A DNA stretch of 64,000 nt. It comes from CAZMOK01 sp964567785. Its GTDB lineage: Bacteria > Bacteroidota > Bacteroidia > Bacteroidales > JAGOPY01. The notes under the pieces are model-generated. The model was not told the origin of the DNA. It searched no databases and was given only the letters and a program-made list of their open reading frames with translations. Numbering within the stretch: the first letter of the stretch is position 1; each line of letters begins with the position of its first letter. Shown in pieces: positions 50,776 through 59,178 of the stretch. Made by a program: the position numbers and the translations under genes. The stretch lies in contig CAZMOK010000009.1 of the NCBI GenBank assembly GCA_964567785.1, positions 1 to 64,000 of the forward strand. Direction: 5' to 3'.

Positions 50776-51322
50776 ATGTGCTTTCAACATAAGGCTTCAG
50801 CAGTTTGGCCCACAAATTATATCCTTCATGCGTAAGATGTGCACCGTCATATGTATAGCGGCTGTCCATCTGGCCCGAATCATTCAGAAAAGCACTGTGA
50901 AGATCGAGGAAGGTATATTTCTCACCTTTGCAGTATCTTCGTAGCTGGTTATTTGTCTCGTGTATGACCGTGTTGAGATCTGTCCCGACCAACAGGTTGG
51001 TTTCATTGACCGGAAGTATGCTTTGCAGGAAAAATCCGGGTGTTTCCTTCAGCCGTTCCATTATTTCCGTGATGTTTGAAGTAACCTCTTCCGGTGAATA
51101 TCCGTGAAAAAGATCGTTAATGCCAATCATCATAAAGATCCTCAGAGGACTTGAATTAACTATCTCATCAAGCCTGAACCTGACCTGGATGGTGGTATCT
51201 CCACTTATCCCCCTGTTTACAAGACCGACCGTCGGGAAAAAATAATCCAGGTCGAAGCCTTCTGTTAAACTGTCGCCCAGAAAAACTGTGCTTTCAGTAG
51301 TTATGCGCTTGTTCTCGTACAT
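50774..51322 (-). CDS. SGNH/GDSL hydrolase
   Basis: Esterase/lipase-type serine hydrolase of 182 residues without a signal peptide. Blocks: FLGDSLTEG (nucleophile Ser), NRGISGDTT (Gly), GINDLFHG (Asn) and DGAHLTHEGYNLWA (catalytic Asp and His). The sequence is of the platelet-activating-factor acetylhydrolase-like/TesA subgroup. Substrate unknown. Its start is three bases from the stop of the upstream racemase gene, so they probably share a transcript. Confidence 0.88.
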   Translation of the reverse strand: MYENKRITTESTVFLGDSLTEGFDLDYFFPTVGLVNRGISGDTTIQVRFRLDEIVNSSPLRIFMMIGINDLFHGYSPEEVTSNITEIMERLKETPGFFLQSILPVNETNLLVGTDLNTVIHETNNQLRRYCKGEKYTFLDLHSAFLNDSGQMDSRYTYDGAHLTHEGYNLWAKLLKPYVEST

Positions 51323-51325
51323 AAG

Positions 51326-52024
51326 CTATTCAGTGGAAGAAATAAGGTATCTTGCCCCTGCTTCAGCATGAATCCTTAATGTATCGAAAGCCGGGACTTT
51401 AAGGTCGTCCTGTTTTATGATGAGTGGCAACTCTGTACATCCTAAAATGATGCCTCCTGACCCTCGGGATACCAGATCACTGCAGATGTCAAGCAGCCTT
51501 TCTTTTGTTTCTTTCTTGAATATTTCGCGTGACAGCTCTTTGAATATTACCCTGTGGATGAACTTCATATCATCTTCACCAGGTATAAGAGAGTCAATGC
51601 CATTTGAAGAGAGCACATCTTTGTAGAAACTCTCTGTCATTGTGGGAAGGGTACCCAGCAGACCTGCCTTTTTCACTTTTTTTGATTTGATAACCTTGGC
51701 AGTTTCATGTGCAATATGCACGAAATCCAGTCCAGACCGGTCCGAAACGGCCCTGGCATATCTGTGAATGGTATTTGCGCAAAGCATCAATTTGTCTACA
51801 CCCGCATTCCTGAGGGACATTCCTGCATCAGCCAGTATATTCTCAATGGCGCCAAAATCCTTCTTCTTCTGGTTCTCCACCAGATCATTGAAATTAATTG
51901 AATAAAGGATTATTTTACCTGAATTGTTATCGCCAAGCTCCTTGTTCACTTCCTGGTTTATGATCTTGTAATAATCGAGGGTTGATACCCAGCTTGTGCC
52001 GCCTATAAGTCCGAGTGTTTTCAT
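51326..52024 (-). CDS. Aspartate/glutamate racemase family protein
   Basis: PLP-independent amino-acid racemase of 232 residues. It begins LGLIGGTSWVSTLDYY and has the two catalytic cysteines in context: MLCANTIHRYA and ILGCTELPLII. This matches the YgeA/aspartate racemase type (broad amino-acid racemase) rather than MurI. It forms a two-gene unit with the SGNH hydrolase. Confidence 0.88.
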   Translation of the reverse strand: MKTLGLIGGTSWVSTLDYYKIINQEVNKELGDNNSGKIILYSINFNDLVENQKKKDFGAIENILADAGMSLRNAGVDKLMLCANTIHRYARAVSDRSGLDFVHIAHETAKVIKSKKVKKAGLLGTLPTMTESFYKDVLSSNGIDSLIPGEDDMKFIHRVIFKELSREIFKKETKERLLDICSDLVSRGSGGIILGCTELPLIIKQDDLKVPAFDTLRIHAEAGARYLISSTE

Positions 52025-52057
52025 GATAGTCTATTTTATGACATAAAGGTAATTATT

Positions 52058-52075
52058 ATGAGAGACGACGTCTCA
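52058..52075. repeat. Palindromic repeat copy 2 (ATGAGAGACGACGTCTCA)
   Basis: Identical 18-mer to the copy at 2575-2592. It lies upstream of the racemase gene, at one end of a 140-base AT-rich segment whose other end carries an inverted 11-base match. Confidence 0.8.
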
Positions 52076-52193
52076 GAAAATGCAAAAGCAGAAATCAGTT
52101 TAAAGATGGATATATGTCATAATAGTCATATATTCAATTAATTATAACTAAACGTATGAATAGTAAGGGAAGTTTGTATAATTGATAATAACC

Positions 52194-52214
52194 GAGACGT
52201 CGTCCCTCCGGGAC
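52194..52214. repeat. Partial inverted repeat plus hairpin at the lycopene cyclase 3' end
   Basis: GAGACGTCGTC (52194-52204) is the inverse complement of part of the 52058 repeat. It runs into the hairpin GTCCC-TCC-GGGAC (52202-52214), which ends one base before the cyclase stop codon on the minus strand. This may act as a terminator for the crt transcript, although no T-run follows on the minus strand. Confidence 0.6.
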
Positions 52215-52215
52215 A

Positions 52216-52923
52216 TCATTTCCAGCTCAGCCTCGATTTGCCGGCCCTGCTCAAAAGGTACTCATAAATATTGATATTCATCAGGAATAGGGAAAGGAAA
52301 TAAAAGAAGTCTTCCACAGGTATGGTATACGCCCGGGTGGCCAGGTTTTCTGTGTTGTCATAGATCACGACGGGTAACGCCGTCAATATACCGTTTACCA
52401 GTATGAAGGGAATAATGTTGACAAAATAGGCAAGGTAAAAGCGAGAAAGATAGGTTTTGTAAGTCCCCGCAATCAATTGCAGAGCTAGCACTGCAGCCGC
52501 AAATGAATAGTTGATGAATGTATATACCCTGTCAATATGAGTTACGGCCAGGATCACCGAAAGGATCAGGAACGCGATAGTAAGCACCATTGCAGCTTTC
52601 GGAAAGTAAAACCTTTTAACAAAATAATTCAGCACTTCATAAACGAACACACAGGCAAAAGGTACTGCAATAAAGAAAGACCATTCTTCCAGAGGGAGGC
52701 CGAGCAAATAGTAGCCTGTCACATATTCCGGGTTGAATTCCCAGACCGAATTAGCCGTGAAGATGACATCCCAGATTATAAAGGGTATCATGGGAATTAT
52801 GATTGCCACGGCAAGGTATTTCCATTTCTTATAATAAGCTATCCTGTATTCAAAACTTCTTATCAGCGGTATCGACACTGTAAAAAGCATAAGCCCTAAA
52901 TATGTATACTGGTCCCAACTCAT
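52216..52923 (-). CDS. Membrane lycopene cyclase, CrtYcd type
   Basis: Heterodimer-derived, fused cyclase of the kind found in Bacteroidota and actinobacteria, with two repeats of about 110 residues in six to seven membrane helices. Repeat motifs: YLLGLPLEEWSFFIAVPF (PLEE) and AYTIPVEDFFYFLSLF (PVED), plus WDVIFT and NSVWEFNPEY. It would convert an end of lycopene to a beta-ring. Its start overlaps the crtB stop by four bases (ATGA). 235 residues. Confidence 0.88.
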   Translation of the reverse strand: MSWDQYTYLGLMLFTVSIPLIRSFEYRIAYYKKWKYLAVAIIIPMIPFIIWDVIFTANSVWEFNPEYVTGYYLLGLPLEEWSFFIAVPFACVFVYEVLNYFVKRFYFPKAAMVLTIAFLILSVILAVTHIDRVYTFINYSFAAAVLALQLIAGTYKTYLSRFYLAYFVNIIPFILVNGILTALPVVIYDNTENLATRAYTIPVEDFFYFLSLFLMNINIYEYLLSRAGKSRLSWK

Positions 52924-53753
52924 CTTATAAGTCCAAATTTATTTTTCAAATAGCTGGTCACCAAAAGCCACATTTTCATTGTATCAGAAACCCTGTACCT
53001 TTTTTTAACAATATTGGAAGAGTCGGTGCGTCTGATCTTTTTAAAAAGCTGGAGGTAATAGACGTAGGCAAGATAAACACCGAGCCTTGCACGCGGATCA
53101 AGCTTCTTTATACCGATGTAAGCTTCATCAAAATCGGCCTTTATGTCGTCCTCGATCTTCTTTTTTGTTTCGTTGTCGAAATTATCAAAATCTACATCCG
53201 GAAAGTAGGTCCTGCCTCTTTCAATGTAATCGGCTTTGAGATCCCTCAGGAAATTGACTTTCTGGAAGGCCTCACCCAGTTTCCGCGCAAAAGGGACCAT
53301 ATCAGTATACCCGTTTTGCGGGATGCTGAAAACACGCAGGCACATAAGCCCAACAACCTCTGCCGAACCATAAACGTATTTCTTGAAGCCTTTTTCGCTG
53401 TAGTCTGTTTCATACAGATCCATCTCCATGCTTTCAAGGAATGAATCTATCAGGTCCCTCTCAATACCGTAGGTATTAACAACCCACTGGAAACTGTGCA
53501 AAATGGGATTGCTGCTAATGCCTTTATTGAGGGCTTCGTGTGTTTCCTTCCTGAATTTTTCAAATAACTCTTTCTGGTCGTGCCCATGGAAAGTATCGAC
53601 TATTTCATCGGCAAATCTTACGAATCCATAAATAGCATATATGGGTTTCCTGAATTCCTTATCCAGGACTCTGACACCCAACGAAAACGATGTGCTGTAG
53701 TTTTCAGTGGTTTTTTTGCTTACATCAAGTGAATTAAGCGTATACAGGTCCAT
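52920..53753 (-). CDS. crtB: Phytoene synthase
   Basis: Condenses two GGPP to phytoene. The trans-isoprenyl synthase fold has both Asp-rich motifs: DEIVD (residues 49-53) and DLKAD (171-175, in NFLRDLKADYIERGRTYFP). The ATG at 53753 (277 residues) overlaps the end of crtI by 20 bases; a TTG at 53762 is an alternative. GGPP synthase (crtE) is not in the window. Translation is coupled with crtI upstream and the cyclase downstream. Confidence 0.93.
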   Translation of the reverse strand: MDLYTLNSLDVSKKTTENYSTSFSLGVRVLDKEFRKPIYAIYGFVRFADEIVDTFHGHDQKELFEKFRKETHEALNKGISSNPILHSFQWVVNTYGIERDLIDSFLESMEMDLYETDYSEKGFKKYVYGSAEVVGLMCLRVFSIPQNGYTDMVPFARKLGEAFQKVNFLRDLKADYIERGRTYFPDVDFDNFDNETKKKIEDDIKADFDEAYIGIKKLDPRARLGVYLAYVYYLQLFKKIRRTDSSNIVKKRYRVSDTMKMWLLVTSYLKNKFGLIR

Positions 53754-55221
53754 ATTTTTCAAGTATCCGTTCTGTTACTAACCTTGAGCTGATAACTGTC
53801 ATCGGCAGGCCGGTCCCCGGTACGGTGGAGGCCCCGACATAAAAAACATTGCCATATTTTTCATCAAAATTCTTAGGCCTGAAACCGCCTATCTGGTTAA
53901 GGTCATGCGCCAGTCCAAGGCCGCTACCCTTGTACAGATTGAAAGCCTGTTCCCAGTCTACCGGGTCCTTAATAGTTAGTGTCATCAGGTTTTTCTTGAT
54001 GTCGAACCCTGTACGGGCCGAAAGGTCAGTGAGTATATTGTCGGCAAGCTCTTCACGATCCGACCAGTCGGGTTTGTACCTGAGGTCAGGCACCGGGCAA
54101 AGGATAAAAAGATTTTCGCAGCCTTCGGGAGCAGTGTCCAGGTTATATCTTGAATTCACATTAACGTAATAATATGGCTTTTTCAGGCTGACCGAATTCT
54201 TGAAGATCTTGCTGGTATAGTCCTTGAAGTTCTCTCCAAGAAAATAAGTGTGGTGATGAAGGTTGTCGATCTTGCCCTTGACACCTATATAAAGTGTATA
54301 TGGCCCCAGCGTCCATTTTTTCTTGTCCAGTTTTTCTTCGGTAAATTTTTTCCTTTTGAAGACCGATGACCTGAACCCTGCAGCATCTGCGTTGATAACA
54401 TAAAGGTCAGCTTCCCAGCGTTTTCCTTCACTGTCGATAAGCGCATCGATCTCTCCGTCATTTTCAGAGTAGCCTGTGATCTCAGTATTGTAAACTATAT
54501 TGATATCTTCTTTTTCAAAAGTCCTGAGAAGTCCTTCAACTATCTTGTACATACCTCCTTTTACGTTATGATACCCGTCGTGTACCATTTCGGTATACGA
54601 CAGGAGGCTGTAAACGGCCGGCGTATCGAAGGGAGTTGCTCCCAGGAAGAACGATACGAGTGAGAAGATCACTTTGACCTCGTGCGAAGTGAAATGACGT
54701 TCCATTTCCTTCCACATGGTCCGTATCATTTTTGGGGCATGCCCCCAGGGTACCGTTGCCAGTGCCATGAGGAAGGTAAATACATTGTCGAAATTCCTTT
54801 TGATTACAATATCTTCGGTAGAATGAAAAAGCCTTCCGGCAGAATCCAGGTACTTGCGCATCTTTTCTTCAAGCTCAGGTTCTATTTCTTCAAATTCTTC
54901 TGCCAGTTTTTTAAGGTCCTTATAGATCATGAAAGGCTCTTTCCTGTCGGCAAAGTAAACTGCATAAAGGGGGTCAAGCTCGATGAATTCAAAGGGCATG
55001 TCGATCTTGCAGTAATCAATAAATTCTTTGAATTCATAGCTCATACTGAAAAAAGAAGGCCCGAAGTCAAACGTAAATCCATCCTTTTTTAATTGATTCA
55101 GCCGGCCGCCTGCCTGGTGATATTTTTCTACCATCTCAACCGTATAACCGTTTTTTGCTAGCCTCAGGGCTGTGGTGAGACCCCCCAAGCCTGTTCCTAC
55201 TATTAGGGCTTTCTTTTTCAT
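53734..55221 (-). CDS. crtI: Phytoene desaturase (CrtI family)
   Basis: FAD-dependent desaturase of 495 residues that would convert phytoene to lycopene. N-terminal dinucleotide motif VGTGLGGLTTALRLAKNGY is followed by AGGRLNQLKKDGFTFDFGPS, the CrtI-type Rossmann extension. The C-terminal signature reads YVGASTVPGTGLPMTVISS, as in bacterial CrtI. First gene of the crtI-crtB-cyclase arm, divergent from the second desaturase. Confidence 0.92.
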   Translation of the reverse strand: MKKKALIVGTGLGGLTTALRLAKNGYTVEMVEKYHQAGGRLNQLKKDGFTFDFGPSFFSMSYEFKEFIDYCKIDMPFEFIELDPLYAVYFADRKEPFMIYKDLKKLAEEFEEIEPELEEKMRKYLDSAGRLFHSTEDIVIKRNFDNVFTFLMALATVPWGHAPKMIRTMWKEMERHFTSHEVKVIFSLVSFFLGATPFDTPAVYSLLSYTEMVHDGYHNVKGGMYKIVEGLLRTFEKEDINIVYNTEITGYSENDGEIDALIDSEGKRWEADLYVINADAAGFRSSVFKRKKFTEEKLDKKKWTLGPYTLYIGVKGKIDNLHHHTYFLGENFKDYTSKIFKNSVSLKKPYYYVNVNSRYNLDTAPEGCENLFILCPVPDLRYKPDWSDREELADNILTDLSARTGFDIKKNLMTLTIKDPVDWEQAFNLYKGSGLGLAHDLNQIGGFRPKNFDEKYGNVFYVGASTVPGTGLPMTVISSRLVTERILEKYGPVYA

Positions 55222-55260
55222 AGTTTATTCTTTGTGGAGTATTTTGGCCGGAATATTAAA

Positions 55261-55268
55261 CAAAAATA
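55261..55268 (-). promoter_or_regulatory. -7 promoter element of the crtI-crtB-cyclase arm
   Basis: The minus strand reads TATTTTTG, matching TAnnTTTG, about 40 bases before the crtI start. The opposite arm has no perfect match in this 90-base divergent gap; the nearest sequence is CTACTTTGG. Confidence 0.45.
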
Positions 55269-55310
55269 TACTACTTTGGTTTAAAAGTACTTAATATTGT
55301 TAATAGAACA

Positions 55311-56783
55311 ATGCGAAATGTAATTATAATCGGAGCAGGTATATCCGGAATGGCAACTGCCATACGACTTGCTGCCAGAGGTTTCCGGGTAGATGTTTTT
55401 GAGCAGTCGGATAAGCCCGGGGGCAAGATAGCCCAGTTCACGAAAGATGGATTCCGCTTCGATATGGGGCCTTCACTCTTTACCATGCCAGAATATGTTG
55501 AAGAACTTTTTCGAATTGCCGGGGTTGAAGTTTCAGGTAATTTCAGTTACCAAAAGCTGGAAGTTGTTACAAAATATTTCTTCGAAGATGGTAGTGAGAT
55601 CATTGCCTATTCCGATCCCGAAAAATTTGCTGATGAAATAGGATTGAAAACCAGTGAAGAGGCCGGCAGGGTGAAAGAATACCTCGATAAAAGCGCAGAA
55701 TTGTATAACATCACCGCAGAGGTATTTATCAGGAACTCTCTCCATTATATACCTAATTTTTTCTCAAAGCCTTTTTTGAAAGCATATTCAAAGATCCATA
55801 AGCTGAATGCCTTCAGGTCGATGCATGCCGAGAATTCAAGATGGTTCAGTGACGAAAGGGTGATCAACCTTTTCGACAGGTTTGCCACGTATAATGGCAG
55901 CAACCCCTACCAGGCTCCAGCTACGCTGAATGTTATTCCCCACCTTGAGCATAATATCGGGGCTTTTTTTCCGGAGAAGGGAATGTATGGTATCATAGAT
56001 TCCCTTTACAGTTTAGCCAGGCAACTCGGTGTTGATTTTCATTTCAATGAGCCGGTCGAACGCCTTGATGTAGAGGATAAACAAGTAAAATCAATAACCA
56101 CGGCAAAAGGTGATAAGCATTCCGGGATCGTTGTCAGCAGCATCGACGTTCATGCTTTCTATAAAAACATTTATCCCGATCCCGGAAAGCTAAAGAAAAT
56201 AGAGAAGCAGCAAAGATCTACTTCCGCTCTCATCTTTTACTGGGGCATTGATAATGAATTTCCGAAACTGGACACACACAACATCCTCTTTTCTTCCGAT
56301 TATAAAGAGGAATTCGAACACCTGTTCTTTAAAAAAACAATATATCACGATCCAACGGTATATATTTTCATCAGTTCAAAGCAGGTGAATGAAGACGCAC
56401 CCGAAGGAAAGGAAAATTGGTTTGTGATGATCAATGTTCCCGAGAATGACGACCATGATTGGGAGAAACTCAAAGTTGAAGCCAGAAAAGCCATTATCAG
56501 GAAAATAAACAGAATGCTGGATACAGACATCGAGAAACTGGTCCTTTTTGAGGAAAGCCTCGATCCGGAAGGGATCGAAAGCAGGACCTCCTCTTACAAG
56601 GGTTCCCTTTACGGGTCCAGTTCGAACAGCCGTTTTTCGGCCTTCAGAAGGCATCCGAACTTCTCTTCGGATATTGATGGCCTGTATTTCACCGGTGGCA
56701 GCGTACATCCGGGAGGGGGCATACCCCTCTGCCTTTCTTCCGCAGCAATAGTTGATGAAAGTATCCTTAAAAAATCCCTATGA
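55311..56783 (+). CDS. CrtD-like carotenoid 3,4-desaturase (second CrtI-family enzyme)
   Basis: FAD-dependent CrtI-family protein of 490 residues. It has IGAGISGMATAIRLAARGF, PGGKIAQFTKDGFRFDMGPSLF and a C-terminal TGGSVHPGGGIPLCLSSA, which replaces the GTGLPM signature of its neighbour with GGGIPL, as in CrtD proteins. With a CruF hydratase immediately downstream, it is best read as the 1-hydroxycarotenoid 3,4-desaturase. It starts the rightward arm of the cluster. Its own promoter is not clear. Confidence 0.82.
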   Translation: MRNVIIIGAGISGMATAIRLAARGFRVDVFEQSDKPGGKIAQFTKDGFRFDMGPSLFTMPEYVEELFRIAGVEVSGNFSYQKLEVVTKYFFEDGSEIIAYSDPEKFADEIGLKTSEEAGRVKEYLDKSAELYNITAEVFIRNSLHYIPNFFSKPFLKAYSKIHKLNAFRSMHAENSRWFSDERVINLFDRFATYNGSNPYQAPATLNVIPHLEHNIGAFFPEKGMYGIIDSLYSLARQLGVDFHFNEPVERLDVEDKQVKSITTAKGDKHSGIVVSSIDVHAFYKNIYPDPGKLKKIEKQQRSTSALIFYWGIDNEFPKLDTHNILFSSDYKEEFEHLFFKKTIYHDPTVYIFISSKQVNEDAPEGKENWFVMINVPENDDHDWEKLKVEARKAIIRKINRMLDTDIEKLVLFEESLDPEGIESRTSSYKGSLYGSSSNSRFSAFRRHPNFSSDIDGLYFTGGSVHPGGGIPLCLSSAAIVDESILKKSL

Positions 56784-56786
56784 GGT

Positions 56787-57434
56787 ATGGAATTGAATAT
56801 CCTTAAAAAGAATCACGGCCTGATCTCAGTTGTCATAGTAATTTTTTACTCTGTCGGTATAGCGGGGCTCAGTATTGAATTTTCAAGGGAAATATTCAGG
56901 CAGCTTGTTCCGCTGACCTTGCTGGCTTCCGCTGTACTGATGCTTTTAATGGATGAATCCGGGTCAAGGCGCCTCTGGTGGATATTGATATTCATATATT
57001 TCTCGAGTTTCCTGGTAGAAATGGCAGGGGTAAACACCGGTCTTATTTTTGGTGAATACGAGTATGGTAAAACGCTCGGGTTCAAGATATTGGGCACCCC
57101 CCTCATCATCGGGATAAACTGGATAATCCTTGTTTATGCTATCTGGCAATCGATCGGCAACTTAAAGATGCATGGTATCCTTAAGGTCATAATTGCCTCA
57201 GTTGCAATGGTGATCTATGATTTTGCACTTGAACCAATTGCGATCATACTCGATATGTGGTCGTGGGGAATTGGTGATATACCTGTTCAAAACTATATTG
57301 CCTGGTTCGTGATTTCCCTTGTGTTTTTTACTATCCTTAAATTTGCCCGGGTGAGGATTAGGAACAGGATCTCACTTGTTCTGTTATTGACCCAGTTCTT
57401 TTTCTTTGTTATTTTGAATTTCACTCTCAAATAG
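56787..57434 (+). CDS. cruF: Carotenoid 1,2-hydratase, CruF family
   Basis: Integral membrane protein (215 residues, about six to seven helices) of the CruF/DUF422 family, which hydrates the terminal psi-end double bond. The family signature GVNTGLIFGEYEYGKTLGFK followed by GTPLIIGINW is plain, as is the later DFALEPIAI. The gene begins three bases after the CrtD-like stop codon, so the two are translated from one message. The predicted product is a 1'-hydroxy carotenoid. Confidence 0.9.
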   Translation: MELNILKKNHGLISVVIVIFYSVGIAGLSIEFSREIFRQLVPLTLLASAVLMLLMDESGSRRLWWILIFIYFSSFLVEMAGVNTGLIFGEYEYGKTLGFKILGTPLIIGINWIILVYAIWQSIGNLKMHGILKVIIASVAMVIYDFALEPIAIILDMWSWGIGDIPVQNYIAWFVISLVFFTILKFARVRIRNRISLVLLLTQFFFFVILNFTLK

Positions 57435-57460
57435 AAAATCTGAATGAATCAAGGTCACAA

Positions 57461-58078
57461 ATGATACCTGCCAATCATAAAAGAATATATCTTTGGTTTT
57501 TCAGGCACTATTCAAGCCTGATGATCAACAGAAGCTTCAGTCTGGTAAGGGTTCACAGTGATTTTGAAGACCGGGGCAGGCCACTTCTGCTGATTGGCAA
57601 CCACTTTAGCTGGTGGGACGGCTTTTTTGCGATCTATCTTAACAACCTGCATTTCCGCCGCAAATTTTATGTCATGATGCTGGAAAAGCAACTTTCCAGA
57701 AGGATGTTCCTCAGCAAGGCCGGAGCTTTTTCCATTAAGAAGGGATCCAGGTCGGTGATCGAAAGTATCGACTATGCCGCCTCAATACTAAGGCATCCGG
57801 AAAATATTCTTGTTATGTACCCCCAGGGTGAGATCGAATCCCTGCATAAACGGCCACTCCTTTTTCAAAAGGGTATTGCCGATGTCTGCAAGAGAGCCGG
57901 CGGAGATTTCGATATAGTTTTTTACGCTGCACTGGTGGATTATTTTTCCAGAAGGAAACCTTCGCTTCAGTTTTATGTTAAGACTCATGACAAGAAAAAA
58001 GTCATTACAGAGGATTCCCTGCAGGATGCCTACAATGATTTTTATAACTCTTGCATAATAAGGCAAAAGGAAAAATGA
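57461..58078 (+). CDS. PlsC-type acyltransferase in carotenoid cluster
   Basis: Lysophospholipid-acyltransferase-like enzyme of 205 residues. The catalytic NHxxxxD motif is NHFSWWD (His48, Asp53), followed by AGAFSIKKGSRSVIES and MYPQGEIES, the PEG-type motif. It lies between CruF and a glycosyltransferase, and its stop overlaps the start of that gene (ATGA). This fits acylation of a carotenoid glycoside, as by CruD in green sulfur bacteria or CrtO in Staphylococcus. A phospholipid role is the alternative. Confidence 0.82.
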   Translation: MIPANHKRIYLWFFRHYSSLMINRSFSLVRVHSDFEDRGRPLLLIGNHFSWWDGFFAIYLNNLHFRRKFYVMMLEKQLSRRMFLSKAGAFSIKKGSRSVIESIDYAASILRHPENILVMYPQGEIESLHKRPLLFQKGIADVCKRAGGDFDIVFYAALVDYFSRRKPSLQFYVKTHDKKKVITEDSLQDAYNDFYNSCIIRQKEK

Positions 58079-59178
58079 TCGAGATCATTGCTTATATCGC
58101 TTTCGGTTTTCTCCTGATCAGGCTGGGGGTAGGCCTGCTTAACCTTTTGTCATCAACGGGATTGAAGGAGGGCGAACCGGATGTTTTACCTTTTGTGTCG
58201 ATACTTATTCCTGCGAGGAATGAGGAACAGAGCCTCCCTGATTTGCTCCGGCAGATTGATTCACTGTATTATCCCGGGTTTGAAGTAATGGTTTATGATG
58301 ATGAATCCACTGACGGAACTTTGAAGATGCTCGAAGAAGCCGCTAAGAATTACAAGTGGCTTTCCGTCGTCAAAGGTATTGGACTGCCCGAAGGCTGGCT
58401 TGGGAAGAACCATGCATGTCACCGGCTTGCAGAGAGAGCTGAAGGGGAATACCTGATCTTTCTCGATGCGGATGTTCATATTGAGCCTTCAGTAATAAAA
58501 GACAGCCTGTCGTCGATGAAAAAAAGCAAGGTGGATTTGTTATCGGTGTTTCCGCAGCAAATGATGGGATCGTTCGGAGAGTGGCTTACTGTGCCTGTTA
58601 TGAACCAGATACTTGTCAGTTTGCTGCCTCTTTACCTTGTAAGGAACAGCAGTTGGAAGGACTTTGCAGCAGCAAACGGGCAATTCATGCTTTTCAAAGC
58701 GGGTAATTACAGGAAACACCGGTATCACGAAATGTTTCGCGACGATCCGGTTGAGGATATCCGGATAATGAGGGAAATGAAAAGACTGGGGTATCCCGTT
58801 AAAACTTTCCTGAGTAACGGCCAGGTATCTTGCAGGATGTATCGTTCATTCAACGAAGCAGTCACAGGGTTTTCCAAAAATGTGATTGAATTCTTCGGTG
58901 GCAGATTGGTTCTTATACTGCTTTACCTTTTCCTGACGAATTTTGGATTCGTTTTTATCCTTCTCGGATTACCCCTGTATTCATTCGTGGTGTACCTGGG
59001 CCTTTCGATCATCTTAAAAGGGATAACATCGTGGGTAAGCAGGCAGAAAATATTGCCCAACCTTCTGTTGCTTCCTTTCCAGCAAATTTCACTGAACATA
59101 ATAGTGTTTTCTGCCATCAGCAAAAGACTGTCAGGATATATGAGGTGGAAAGGAAGGAATATCCGGATCCGATCATAG
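58075..59178 (+). CDS. Family 2 glycosyltransferase, CrtQ-like
   Basis: Membrane-associated GT2 enzyme of 367 residues. An N-terminal helix is followed by SILIPARNEEQSLPDLL, YDDESTDGT, GWLGKNHACHRLAE and the metal-binding FLDADVHIE. Two or three C-terminal helices follow. The GWLGKNHAC block is shared with the staphyloxanthin glucosyltransferase CrtQ. The ATG at 58075 overlaps the acyltransferase stop; an upstream in-frame ATG at 58051 is possible. Likely role: glycosylation of the 1'-hydroxy carotenoid. Its last six bases overlap the end of the convergent Mut7-C gene. Confidence 0.85.
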   Translation: MIEIIAYIAFGFLLIRLGVGLLNLLSSTGLKEGEPDVLPFVSILIPARNEEQSLPDLLRQIDSLYYPGFEVMVYDDESTDGTLKMLEEAAKNYKWLSVVKGIGLPEGWLGKNHACHRLAERAEGEYLIFLDADVHIEPSVIKDSLSSMKKSKVDLLSVFPQQMMGSFGEWLTVPVMNQILVSLLPLYLVRNSSWKDFAAANGQFMLFKAGNYRKHRYHEMFRDDPVEDIRIMREMKRLGYPVKTFLSNGQVSCRMYRSFNEAVTGFSKNVIEFFGGRLVLILLYLFLTNFGFVFILLGLPLYSFVVYLGLSIILKGITSWVSRQKILPNLLLLPFQQISLNIIVFSAISKRLSGYMRWKGRNIRIRS

